From assembly GCF_009389715.1 (NCBI RefSeq), contig NW_024068005.1, forward strand, positions 124,001 to 188,000: 64,000 nt of DNA. Reading direction: 5' to 3'. Of the stretch, positions 34,708 to 47,098 are shown piece by piece; within the stretch, counting starts at the first letter, position 1; each line of letters opens with the position of its first letter. Below the pieces are notes generated by a model, which saw nothing but the letters and a program-made list of their open reading frames with translations, was not told where the DNA came from and did not search any database. This stretch comes from Phoenix dactylifera. Lineage: Eukaryota > Streptophyta > Magnoliopsida > Arecales > Arecaceae. The translations under genes and the position numbers were made by a program.

Positions 34708-36870
34708 GTTAACAATATGCCAATATTAATTAGCAAGTTTATAAGGATAATCAGAATGGCTTACACTTATATAGCACATCTATATATAGAGAGTTAGAAT
34801 TGTTGGCCCTTGTTCTTTTATTTCGAAAGCAAATGGAACCAAATCAGTGGCTTCATAAACTGTTGGCGAGAGTGATGAAGAGCCAGATCATCAGGTACAG
34901 GTAATTCCAAACAGTGATTCAGCCTATTGGTTCCTCTTTCCCTTTCTTGGGCATTTTGCTGCCTATCTATGAATTGTTCTTACAGGAGTTCATTAGTTTT
35001 ACCATATAATTCTTGCAGCTTGTATACATAGCCTTCTTTTGTGACTAACATTGACCAAAGCTAGCCTGGAAGTTGACTGGCAATCTTCCTAGACTTGTTT
35101 ATAAGATTACCTGTTGCCTTTCACATGCTTGAAGAATCAACGAATCGTTAAACCTCTTTCGATCAAGTATGAAATTAGGTGTTTCTTATCGGTCACCTAA
35201 AGTTGTTGAAGGATAAACATATGTTCAAACATCAACTGTAGATTCAATAGATTTGTTAATTTTGATATCATACAAGTTCAATCTACTTAGACTATGTAAA
35301 TTTTGTAAACTAGGTTAAATGCGATCAGGAGATAATTGTTAGAATGTGTTGAATGGGGATGCTAGTTCCATCCATAGCATATTGAGGGGTAAGTTTTATT
35401 TCTTAGGTTGGAGGCCTGTTTGATAAGGATGTATAAACCCAATGACCTATTTTAGTGTCATTTTTCTAAAAAAATTGAATAATTTAAACTTGATATAATA
35501 AATGGAATAAAAGAAAGAAGACATTGGAAGATAAAAAAAGAATGATAAATATAGCAAATAGAATTGAGCTTGAGCTTACTTTGATTATAATTGTGCTCTG
35601 CTAGCTAGGGTATGGTCAGGCTCATTCATGTTGCTTGGCTGAAGAATGTGCAAGTAATATGATATTTCAAGTACATGACAACAGCTAGCAATAGTTAATC
35701 CTTATTTTTCAGGGGTAATTGATTCCAAAGTGCTTCCCCTCATTTTTCGTAAAAGAGGCCTTGCCTGGAAAAATATTATTGGAGACAAATGGAGCTACTT
35801 GGTGACCTTTTTCTTTGCATAAATTTTCTGTGGTTTTGCATAATTAGGCACCCAAACAGCAACCTCATTATAAATATGGATCTACAAATTATAGCCTACA
35901 AATTAATAAAATATCTTCTGCATGCATGTATATCCTTCTAAATACTTAATTTTCGAATAGTTATCCTTTCAAAAGCATTATTTTCAGGCATAAATTTCTA
36001 CAGCCTTCCTATTTGTTCATATATCCTTGCCATCACCATGCATTGGTTAACATTAGCATAACTAGACTTTAATTGAGTTCAAATTTCTAGAGTTGCAATT
36101 TGACTATTTTGTGCCTGCTTAAAATCTTCAACACTCAACTTTCTTATCATTGGATTTGGGGCATTTAGATCTTTTTATTTTAAATTACTAGTTTTTGATG
36201 ATGTTGGACAATAGGCTAACCTAGTGCAAATGGCAAATAGAAGGGATTTTAAGAAAATATCTCGAAAATTCTTTTTGGAAGACTATCCTCGGAAAATCAT
36301 TACGGTATATCATGCAAAATTAACACCTAAAAATTTTAAACTACAAGAACATGCTACCAATACAGGTCCTGTGTTTTAATTTCTCTTTATTAATCTCCTA
36401 CATTTAGAGATTCAGAAATCCTATTTTTCTAAAATTTTACTTTATTTAAAGTTTTCACATATCTTTCTTTCTCCCTCCTCTCGCATTAGCATTGAACTAG
36501 ATATTGGATTCTTGAAGTTGCTGGGCATGAGTGTTTTCATAGATCGGATATAGTTTGCCAGACTAATGTGCTTATCAATAGCAAATGAGTATAAGCTTGG
36601 GAGAGTCTTGTGTAGTGGCTTGGTTCCCCACCTCAGTGAAAGAGTTCAGCGAGGTCGGCACACTTGATGCCATGCAGCTAAGCATTTGATTCTACTCCCT
36701 TGATTTCGGATTCCCCATAAGAAGGTCTTGTAGTTCCTTTTGATTTTCTAGATGATAGAGGCTGATGTGGGGTGCACTACCTGTTGAAAATATTTTGTCT
36801 AGAAACTGCTATATTGTCATTTTATAATAGTATTATAAAAGAATAATTTATTAAAATAAATTCAGAAAAT
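34708..36870. other. AT-rich intergenic DNA right of the retrotransposon
   Basis: No gene or named repeat recognised. Confidence 0.5.
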
Positions 36871-37490
36871 TGAAAAGAGCTTGCTTGTATCGAGGCATGT
36901 GATATACAATGCCCTAAAACGTAATTTGTCCCTACGTCCTAAAGACCGAAGAGATGCGATGGTTCCGAATATACGTATTATTTCGGAAACACTATATCTT
37001 TTTGGAAACCAACAATCCCTTCCGAAGAGTCGCAACTCTTCTAAAAGAGATGCCTTACAAAAAAATATTTTAAAACATTTAAAACAACTAAAACTCCAAC
37101 ACTACTACTACTATCCAGTAGATTGGAATGCATCTCAACACCAAACTGATGGGTGCAAGCCGGCTTGCCAATGAGAGAGCTTTTTTGCTTCCAACCTGAT
37201 AATTTTTTTTCTATCTTTTCTACTAGGAAGTTCCAATCATCCGGTTTCGTGCTGAAAATTTTTAACGGAATGCTTAGGTATGGTAGAAGGAAGGAGAGAT
37301 GGCAGTATCTTTAGTTATGTCGAAACTGATGAATTTGGACGTGAAACTTGATCTCGAGCCCTCTTAGCTGCTCATGTGAGTATAAGATGAATTTAAGTGA
37401 CTTTATGCTGTCCTTGGAAGCTTCACACGATGCCAGGATGTCGTCTACGAATTGTAAGCAATTGGTTTTGCCAACGATGTCCTAGTTAAT
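36870..37490 (-). pseudogene. LINE reverse transcriptase fragment, decayed
   Basis: The minus strand reads QFVDDILAS (FVDD in place of the FADD-type active site of plant LINEs) near 37435-37455, then SLKFILYSHEQLRGLEI. With frame changes it continues to DDWNFLVEKIEKKLSGWK near 37165-37230 and RLAPISLVLRCIPIYW near 37120-37165. This order matches the region after the catalytic motif in plant non-LTR retrotransposons. The 97-codon plus-strand frame here is a shadow. Confidence 0.65.
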
Positions 37491-37622
37491 TTGAAACCTA
37501 CCTTTTCTAATATTAATGATGCTAATCCTCGGGGTAATGTTTCTTTGCTTTTGTAGGATAATACTTAAAATTTAACTCATTTACACCAGATTTTTCATCA
37601 TGGAGTTATCAAAGTAATATAG

Positions 37623-38050
37623 TGTGAGGATTCATACGGACTTATATTTAGTTCTACAGTAATTATACACTAGAAAAATTTTAGATACTTATATAAGATC
37701 AAAAAAATAAAATAATATATTTTGGTTAGTTTTTTTAGAAATGATATGAGAGCAAACTCGGTCCATAGCCTATATGGCAATGCGGATAATGGAACATTTT
37801 AGTATTGGCCCATTTGAGCCTAACCATAGACCAATTGGTGTGTTTGTGATTGATTGATGGAACTCGTGAATGCATTTTGGTGTTGTAGTTTGATAAAAAA
37901 AATCAAGACTAAAATAGAGAAAGTACGAGGATCCGTGCGAAATTATATTTAGTCCTATTTTAATTATGCATTAGAGTACTTATACAAAAACTTTTTAGGC
38001 GGCCTACGCATACATACAAGAAGGCTAAGAAATCCGACTAACGTGATGCA
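37623..38050 (+). mobile_element. TRIM-type element, degraded
   Basis: LTR-like block from TGTGAGGATTCATACGG (37623), a primer-binding-site relic (GATATGAGAGC, about 37743-37753), the family internal core (CATAGCCTATATGG, GACCAATTGGTGTGTTTGTGATT) and a second LTR-like block from GAGGATCCGTGCG (about 37927). Same family as 1-602 and 9091-9530. Confidence 0.6.
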
Positions 38051-38623
38051 AATATGATCCTCAATGTATGATATCCTAATTAGGCGAACCGGACTTTAAC
38101 CATGTGTTTCTTCACGGTTAAGAGAGCCAATCCAACGTTGCAAAACATAGCGCCTACGTGCCACGTACGAGGAATTAGCCGAGGTGGTGGTTGGCTACGT
38201 ACCGAGAAATTATATCAGTATTGGGCGGGCTGGGGATGGGAGTTTAGCGAATACCTTCTTCTTAATTACACACTCAGCACAATTAAGTACACTGTACACC
38301 TTATCCCATCTCCGTACCTCCGACTTTATCTGCCACAATTCTCAACTCACCTACCGACCCACGATCTTCGCCAATCAACACCGCCCAATGACCGGCCCCA
38401 CCATTCTCCTTCCCTTTTTGAACCTCACAACTGTCAGGTCCGTTTCCAGGTCCCAGATCCGAACCCCACAAGTCTCTTTAGACGTAGGAATATTCCACCA
38501 AGGCAGGGACATATCCGCTTCCTCGATCCTGGATCCCGTGTGACGGCTCAACATTCCCATTTCTCTCCTTGCAGTGTTTCTCTTTGGATCAATCGAGAGA
38601 GGAGAAAGAGGGGAGAGGAGGGG

Positions 38624-41600
38624 ATGGGGTCGACGGGGGTGCAGCGCCGGACGCTGGTGCTGGTGAACCTCGCCGGAATCATGGAGAGGGCCGACGAGGC
38701 GCTCCTGCCGGCGGTCTACAAGGAGGTGGGGGCGGCGCTGCACGCCACCCCTACGGGGCTGGGCTCCCTCACCCTCCTCCGGTCCGTCGTCCAGGCCGCT
38801 TGCTACCCCCTCGCCATCTACATGGCCGTCCGCTACGACAGGACCCACATCATAGCGCTCGGCGCCTTCCTCTGGGCCGCTGCCACCTTCCTTGTCGCCC
38901 TCTCCGACACCTTCCTCCAGGTTTGGAACCCCACAAAGCTGCAATCTTTGCCGCTTTTCTGTTTGCCTTTTTGATGGGTTTGGTTTGAATCGAGGCGGGC
39001 GGGATGCGGGTTTTGCGGATTTGAGCAAAAGTTTCGATTTTTAGCGGGAAAGATTGAATCTTAGATTGGTTTATTAGGTTAATTATTTATATTTGTGATA
39101 CTTAGGGAGTGTTTTGATGGGGTTGAGCGTTAACTGTTTGGGATATTCTGTGGAACCGAATAGGGTTTTTTGTTGTTGTAGGGCTCATATAAATTCGTAA
39201 GACTTGGCTTCTGTTTTGTTGTTGTAGACAAAAACCCTTAACTTGTGAGTTGAACTATTGCCATTTGTGAAAATAGTGTTTGGATCAACTGTTGTTTAGA
39301 AGAGCATGACTAACGGGTTTCTTGGCCTCTTTTGAAACATGATTGATTTGGTTCTGAGATTTCTGTTTTACTTCAAGTAATTGGTATTAATTGTGCCATC
39401 AATGATCAAATAAGGCATTACCTGCTGCACCTTCTTGGACTACTTGCCAAACTAATTTTCCCATCTGCTAGGTGATTCATAACTTGGCTGCTTTCCAATG
39501 GCGGAAACCATGTCAATAACCATCAAGACTTGTCCCAATTATTGGGGGTTTCATTTTTTGCGGAATCCGTATCTATCACTCTTTTCTTGCTGAGGGCTTC
39601 CTGACTAGGAAACACCCAACAAAATTGTTTGCTTGGTGGATTTGTTGAATCTTTGATGCTGTCTGAATGTTTGTATATTCTAAAGTCTAGTTTCTCTTCT
39701 TTACTCTAGAAATCTTTGATATGTCTACTTTCTTTTGTTGCTCTCTTGTTGCTTAAATCCTTAATTTGCTCCATTTATGAAGCAACCTAATGTTTTAAAT
39801 GCTTCTTGAAAGCAGAACGAACCCAAAAAAAAAGCCTCGATATGCACATAATATGATATAATTTACGTATATTTCATACTATGGTTGTTATGCAGGTAGC
39901 AATCTCAAGAGCCTTGAATGGGATTGGGCTAGCCCTAGTGGCCCCGGCTATCCAGTCCGTTGTAGCTGACTCCACTGATGACAGCACACGTGGTTCGGCT
40001 TTTGGATGGCTACAACTGACTGGTAATGTTGGTTCCATCATTGGTGGCTTCTTCTCACTACTACTGGCATCAACTTCGTTTATGGGAATTGCGGGTTGGA
40101 GAGTTGCTTTCCATCTGGTCGGCATAATAAGCATCATTGTAGGAATCTTGGTCCGACTCTTTGCGGTGGATCCTCATTTTCATAATGATAGTTCAAGTAA
40201 CGAAGCGATTTCACGCAAGTCTGTTTGGACAGAAGCCAAGGACCTTGTTAATGAAGCCAAAGCTGTTATGAAGATTCCATCATTTCAGATTATCGTGGCG
40301 CAGGGGATCACTGGTTCATTTCCATGGTCTTCTCTTTCGTTTGCACCCATGTGGCTGGAGCTTATTGGATTCTCGCATGGCGTAACTGGATTCCTCATGG
40401 GCATTTTCGTGGTTGCAAATTCTCTAGGAGGACTATTTGGAGGAAAGATGGGGGATATTTTAGCCAAGCGTTTCCCAAATTCTGGCAGGATAGTTATGTC
40501 CCAGATAAGCTCCAGCTCTGCCATTCCTCTTGCAGCTCTATTGATGTTGGTCTTACCTGATGACCCCTCCACAGGACTTGTGTATGGCCTTGTCTTGTTC
40601 GTCATGGGATTTAGCATATCTTGGAACGCTCCAGCTACAAACAAGTAAGTTATTGTGATTCTGTTCTCCCAAATCTTGATATATGGCTAGCAGAATTAGT
40701 AAGATCATGACAGAATTGTACCATGAACATGGGAACAATGAGCTCATTAAAAAAGCTAATCTCATTTGATGCTGCCATGAACTTTAGATAATGGCTAAAA
40801 CCATTGGACCACTGATAGTAAATAGGAATGGAACCCTTGTGTGGTTCTTCACATATATACGTATAATCTCGACATGGAACCATAATCATTGATTTCCCTT
40901 TTAACAAATAATTATTTTCTTCCATGCTATTTTCAGCAAAAGAATGGAGTCATCTTGTGAAGAACTCTCTTTCGAAAATAAACTCAATCATAATACTATA
41001 ATATTTCAAGGTCCTTTTTCTTCAATGGCAAAAGAAACCTTTCAAAGCATTCTCTTTCAGAATAAACTTTCTTTTACCATGCTATGGCACCTTCTATTCA
41101 TTTTGGTAATTTCTCTCTCTGTGGTGCACACAGTCCTATATTTGCAGAGATTGTCCCAGAGAAATCAAGGACAAGCATCTATGCTTTGGATAAATCCTTT
41201 GAGTCTGTACTATCATCGTTCGCTCCTCCTCTTGTTGGCATTTTAGCTGAGCATCTTTATGGGTACAAACCAATTTCTTATGGAGCAGGTGAGAATACCA
41301 CTGTTGAGACAGATAGAGAGAATGCTGCCTCCCTTGCCAAGGCACTCTACACAGCAATAGCAATTCCCATGTCACTCTGTTGCTTCATCTACTCCTTCCT
41401 GTACCACACCTATCCCAGAGATAGAGAAAGGGCAAGGATGGATTCCTTGATAGAATCAGAATTGCAGCAGATAGAATTGGAGAATGCTTGTGAAGTGGGA
41501 CGTGATTCTGGAAGCCAACATTCTGAATTGCAGTTGAATGGAAGCGAAAGAAGCGTGATTGATTTGGCTTATGGAGAGGAAGACTTTGAGACTGATGACA

Positions 41601-41656
41601 ATGATGAGAGGACACTGCTTTCTTGGCAAGTGGAAGTATCAAATGGGAGGGATTAG
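38624..41656 (+). CDS. MFS transporter, copy 1 (three exons)
   Basis: Exons 38624-38920, 39896-40644 and 41134-41656 join in frame to 522 codons plus stop, with phase 0 then phase 2 introns and GT-AG borders. The product is a plasma- or endomembrane carrier of the major facilitator superfamily. It starts with RRTLVLVNLAGIMERADEAL, includes SRALNGIGLALVAPAIQS and GSAFGWLQLTGNVGSIIGG as typical early helices, and has a hydrophilic loop (about residues 180-210) between the two six-helix halves. The acidic cytosolic tail is about 100 residues. It resembles plant MFS proteins of the Arabidopsis UNE2/At4g36790 group, related to spinster-like carriers. The substrate is not known from sequence. The frame is open upstream of 38624, but that part has leader character and the GC-rich ATG matches the start of copy 2. 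Exon 1 is far more GC-rich than the rest. Confidence 0.9.
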
Positions 41657-43010
41657 CATACGAATTAATGAAAACTTTCTGCTTCCCACGGTTACTTTTA
41701 GATTTAGACCAGTCTAGTACAAAGAGTGCTCTCGAGAACCACAAATGCGGTTTATTTCTGAATCTGGTGTTTGGCTTTGGAGGCCAGATGTTACTGGGAG
41801 TCGGCTTTTGGAGGAAGTTCATAGGTCATTTCAGATCATGTACTTATAGACCACAAAATGATAGATATAAATAGTGTTTGAAGTGAGTGGAGAATTCAAG
41901 TTTTTGTCTGAGGGGACTAGTATATAAATGAAATAGTTTACCTTGGATGGTAATCTCTCTATTGACAAATCTTGTACACGACTGCTTCTTGAGCAACTAC
42001 TTTGGTTTCTCTGAGTCCGGTGACTGCTTCAGAGACTACATGGTAGCTTGGGACTTGGGGTTAGTTCCTGTAGGAGGTTGCCATTTTCAGTTGGTAGCTG
42101 GAAGACTTAATGGCTTTTTTATTGTTTTGAATTATTTTTATGTTGCTTTTAAAGAAAGTGTGGATTGTAATTGTAAAAACAAGTGGAAAGAAAAAAATCC
42201 ACTTAATTGTAACAAGATTGCAAGTGTAATTGACAATTTTTGAAATTCCAATTTCTATGCACAAACTCCTGTTTCACATTTTTGAAAAACTTTATTCCTG
42301 ACCACATCATCAAATCACTTGAAGAGCATGGGAACATCATGATTATAGCTAGTGATAGTGCTATATGACGATGTTGAGCCACATTTACAAACATCTTGAT
42401 TCCATCTTGTTGCAGGACGATTATGTATGTTAATGTGGATTTCAAGAAAGGAACGACAGACTATATGAGCTCTTGACTTGTGAAGTTGGAATTTGGTTAA
42501 TTTGAATTGAAGAAAAGTTGTCTTACTATTCCTTACTTCTATATAGCACTATTAATCAGCTTGAGATTCTATTTTCTAAATTTTTTCAAGATTGAATTGT
42601 TGCCAATAAGAGATGCTTTAATGGTAATTCTTTAAGGTATATTGTACGGGTTTTTTTTGGAGATAAAAGGTCAAAGTTACAAACCACCTAAACATAATGC
42701 TCTGTAAAAGTTGGTTATATCAAATGTTAGTTGATCTCTAATTACATCAAGGATTCCAATCTGGCAATACAATTAGCACAAACATTGGCTTCTCCATAGA
42801 CATGGCAAGCACTTTCAATGATGATGCAGGAATGGTGAACAATTTCTCCATTTGGAGAGCTTCTCGAACGGTCTCTATTGGAAATAATTAATGAATGTAT
42901 TATATTGCACATCATATCAGACTAGTTAGGAATGATTGTATCTTCCAAAGCCTATGTTGAAGTACCAGAGTGGTTTATTTTAGAGCATCTACACATACTC
43001 ATGAGTTTAT
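41657..43010. other. Spacer between the two MFS genes, left part
   Basis: 3' flank of copy 1, then AT-rich DNA. No gene recognised; short frames lack family features. Confidence 0.5.
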
Positions 43011-43500
43011 CCAGGTAATTTATTCAAATGGATCTTTCGCAATAAAAGTAACTTGTGGTTCTTCTCATGCAGATTCTACGATCCTAAGAATGATATATTT
43101 TTTTAGGAGCTACCATCCTTGATTCTCTTAAGATCAATTTTGATGGTAGTGCGTAAAGAAAAAATGAGTGCTTTCAGCGAAGTAGGTTTTGTTATTAAAA
43201 ATGCTAATAGGGCTTTTATAGTTGTAGGAGTTAGGGTTTTTGATACTATAATTACTATGGCTGAATTGCATACTGCATGATAAAGATTGATTTATGCTAA
43301 AATGATGTCAAGGACATCTCACATATATTTAAAGGGCAACTTCTTATTAGTCATCCACTGGTTTTTTGATACGTCTTAGCAAACAGCAGATCTCATCCTC
43401 TTGTATATGATTGCTAAAAAAATATATGTATAGAGAAGTTAATAGTAATGTGGATTGGACTTTTATGCCGGGGAACCTATATTATGAAAACCACTGATTT
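43010..43500 (+). pseudogene. LINE RNase H remnant
   Basis: The plus strand reads LKINFDGSA-stop near 43130-43160 and then, frame-shifted, VGFVIKNANRAFIVVG, TMAELHTA and HWFFDTS, followed by MYREVNSNVDWTF near 43435-43470. This order (DG, GFVIRN, AEL, HxxREVN) matches the RVT_3 RNase H domain at the end of plant LINEs. Several stops and frame changes make it dead. Confidence 0.6.
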
Positions 43501-43589
43501 TTCGGTTTAGTTTTTGAATATTTTATTTTTTGATTCTCTGGATGTGTCTATGGCTATAATATATTCGTTAAAAAAGCCAACAAAACTGA

Positions 43590-43755
43590 CGCATGGTCAT
43601 TGACCACAATCAGATGGGGCCACCTATCCAACTTCGTAACGTCTGGTTGACAAGTCATGGTCCTTTTGTGGTCCTTTTATTCGTCCCGATAAAAATGAAG
43701 GTCTACAGTTTATAAAGTCTCTGGACCGGATGGGTGAGACTTAGTCAACAAGGAC
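43590..43755 (+). promoter_or_regulatory. Likely promoter of MFS copy 2
   Basis: TATAAAG at 43711-43717 lies 200 bp before the ATG at 43911. W-box cores (TTGAC) cluster nearby: an inverted GGTCATTGACC at 43595-43605, TTGAC at 43647-43651 and GTCAA at 43744-43748. WRKY factors bind TTGAC. Copy 1 shows no matching cluster at the same distance. Confidence 0.45.
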
Positions 43756-43910
43756 TCTTTTGTCACAGAGGAGTCCACGGAAGGGTAGGGAATTAATTTC
43801 CCGATATTTTTTCCCGCGGTCCGGAGGTCAACCTCGAATCCAATGATCCTTCTCTCCGCTGCCTTCTCTCTAGATCGATTCGAAGGGAGGTCAAGGAGCA
43901 GAGATTGGGG

Positions 43911-46900
43911 ATGGGGGAGGAGCGGCGGACGCTGGTGCTGGTGAACCTCGCCGGAATCATGGAGAGGGCCGACGAGGCGCTCCTGCCGGCAGTCTACAAG
44001 GAGGTCGGGGCGGCGCTTCACGCCTCCCCGACGGGGCTGGGTTCCCTCACCCTCCTCCGGTCCATCGTCCAGGCCGCTTGCTACCCCCTCGCCACCTACA
44101 TGGCCGTCCGCTACAACCGGACCCACGTCATAGCTCTCGGCGCCTTCCTCTGGGCCGCTGCCACCTTCCTCGTCGCCCTCTCCAACACTTTTCTCCAGGT
44201 CCGCGATTCCATAAAGTCGGCCTTTTTATTACTCTTCGCGTGTTGTTTTATTGGGTTTCGGTTTATTTTCGCTTCTTTTTTTGGATTTTGAGCTGAATCT
44301 AACTGGATTAGGTTTGTGTTTGTAGATCTGAGAAATTGGAGCTTATTCTCAGCTTAAAAATTGAAACTTGATCGACTTTTCGGGTTTTATTGTGTGTGTC
44401 TTTTTTCCGGTGTTTTAGCAAGGTCTGAGATCGAGTGGTGAGTTATTGGGATTTTTGGTTGGAAGCTTTTGATGAGTTTACAATGTTTCAGTTGCTGCCG
44501 GAGATTTTGGAGAAGACGCACAGTTATTAATGAGTGGAGTTTGACTTCTGGACTGCTGAAATTTCTGTCTAAGACTCAGCTTCCGTTTGTTGTTTAAAGA
44601 CACAAACTCCTTTTCCGGTGACTTTGACCACTGCTATTTGAGAAATAAAACATCTACATTACTTGGGTTTAGAAGATCTTTCTTCTTTTTGTTACTTATG
44701 GGGTAGGAGTTTGGAGAAGCATGCTCTTCGGGTCACCTTCAAAACATGGTTGAATTGGTTTTCTACATGTTTGTCTAGATTTCAGCAAATAAATGACTTA
44801 ACATCGTACCATTAAATGGAGCTTCACTTGCTTTTGATTGTAAGGCAGCTACTGAACTAATCTCTTTATCTGGCATTTCATTTTTAACGCCTGTTGTGTC
44901 CCATGAATGATTTGTTATGGTCCTGTTTCTTAATCTAGGAGTGGCCTAAGTAAATTTACCTCTAATGTACTTCTTCTTGACCATGCTCATTTAATGAAGC
45001 AATCTAATGCTTTAACTGTTTATGATTTCTCTGGTTTTGAATCTGTAGTAATATCCGGTCTCTCTGGAGACATCCAATAAAATTGGAAATTGTACTAAGA
45101 TCTGATACATAATTCTTATAGTTGATAGGATCTTTGTTGTGCAGGTAGCAATCTCAAGAGCCTTGAATGGTATTGGACTAGCCCTGGTGGTACCAGCCAT
45201 CCAGTCCCTTGTAGCTGACTCTACTGATAACAGCACTCGTGGTATTGCTTTCGGATGGCTACAACTCACTGGTAATATTGGTTCCATCATGGGCAACTTC
45301 TTCGCTCTCCTGCTAGCATCGACGTCGATCATGGGAATTGCTGGTTGGAGAATTGCTTTCCATCTAGTCGCTGCAATAAGTGTAGTTGTAGGAATCTTGG
45401 TCCGGCTATTTGCCGTAGACCCGCATTTCTCCTCCAATGTTATCTCCAGCGATGACCTTATTTCGCGCAAGTCTGTGTGGGCAGAAGTGAAGGACCTCAT
45501 CAAAGAAGCCAAAGCTGTTATGAGAATCCCATCATTTCAGATTATAGTGGCTCAAGGTGTCACTGGATCATTCCCATGGTCAGCGCTGTCGTTCGCACCC
45601 TTGTGGCTGGAGCTCATTGGATTCTCGCATGAAGGAACTGGATTACTCATGACATTGTTCTCGGTCGCAACGTCCCTTGGAGGACTGTTTGGAGGAAAGA
45701 TGGGGGATTTTCTCGCCAGACACTTTCCAGACTCCGGTAGGATAGTTCTATCGCAGATAAGCTCTGCCTCTTTCATTCCACTTGCAGCTGTGCTGTTGTT
45801 GGTCTTACCTGATGACCCTTCCACGGGACTTGCCCATGCCATTGTCTTGTTCATCATGGGATTGAGCGTCTCTTGGAATGCTCCTGCTACAAACAAGTAT
45901 GTTACTTATTTTATTTCTAATCTTCCATGTCTTACTGCATGCTTTCCTTCCTAAATTTATAACAAAATTAGTAGATCAGAACAGAATTGTGCCAAGGATA
46001 TAGTGACATGATGATCGGGCTGAAACAGTAAATACCATTTGATTCAGACATGAATCATATAGAATGTTTCAAAGTGCCAAACCACTGATAGAGATCAGAA
46101 ATAGCACACATTTTGTGGTCTCTCACTGATATACAAAATTCGAACTCTTCACTAACAATGATTTCCTTTTTTAACAGTCAGTTCCTTTTTCCCCATACAA
46201 CTTTCAGCAAGTATGGCCAAACCATAACTATTTCTATCACCAGATGAACCCGCTCATAGATCATGCTTTTCAAAAATTATCTGTAAGGTCTTCTTGAACG
46301 GGATAAACCTTCATCGACAGTACATAGTTACTATTAGCTTCATTGCCAATCTTTTGTTCTTTAAAAGAATAAAGAAGGGATGAGACCGCACAAATTCCCA
46401 AGCATTACTAATATGTAAGCTGGGCATGGCTCTGTTGCTAAATTTTTGCAACATCGTTGTCAGTCTATTTCCATGACTCCTAGAATGTTATAATTTTCTA
46501 ATTATCAGGGTAATATTAGCATTGTTTCGGTACTAGCTGCTCTTTATCTTATTGTTTTGTTTATGGTGCAAACAGTCCTATATTTGCAGAGATTGTCCCT
46601 GAGAGATCAAGAACCAGTATCTATGCTTTGGATAGATCTTTTGAGTCCGTACTTGCTTCATTTGCTCCTCCAGTTGTTGGCTTGTTAGCTGAGCACGTTT
46701 ATGGCTACAAACCAGTTTCCGATGGATCAGGTGAGGGTGCTGCTGTCGAGACAGACAGAGAGAATGCTACTTCCCTAGCCAAAGCACTTTACATTGCAAT
46801 GGCGATTCCAATGTCGCTTTGTTGCTCCATCTACTCCTTTCTATACTGCACCTATCCTAGAGACAGGGAGAGGGCACGAATGGAATCTCTGATAGCATCA

Positions 46901-47098
46901 GAATTGCAGCATATAGAGTTGGAAAATCCTCCGAGAGCAGGAGATTATTCTGAGATCCGACTTTCTGAACCAGCTTTGTATAAAAACAAACCGGTCGTGA
47001 TTGATATGGTTTATGGAGAGGAAAATTTTGAGACTGGCGAGGATGATGGGAGGAAATTGCTATCTGATGAGGTGGTGTTATCGGATGCAAGGGGTTAG
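43911..47098 (+). CDS. MFS transporter, copy 2 (three exons)
   Basis: Exons 43911-44198, 45145-45896 and 46576-47098 join to 520 codons plus stop. Intron phases and splice borders are the same as in copy 1 (exon 1 ends CTCCAG, exon 2 starts GTAGCAATCTCAAGAGC, exon 3 starts TCCTATATTTGCAGAG). The proteins align end to end. Differences concentrate in the N-terminal few residues, the central loop and the acidic tail. It is a 12-helix MFS carrier of unknown substrate, arising by tandem duplication with copy 1 about 5.3 kb upstream in the same orientation. The start codon ATGGGGGAGGAG follows a short purine-rich leader. No disabling change is visible, so both copies look functional. Confidence 0.9.

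Noticed and set aside
36881..37174. 97-codon plus-strand frame
   Set aside because: Lies opposite the decayed LINE reverse transcriptase read on the minus strand; a shadow.
38102..38623. N-terminal extension of MFS copy 1
   Set aside because: The frame is open but the sequence has untranslated-leader character, and copy 2 begins at the position equivalent to 38624.
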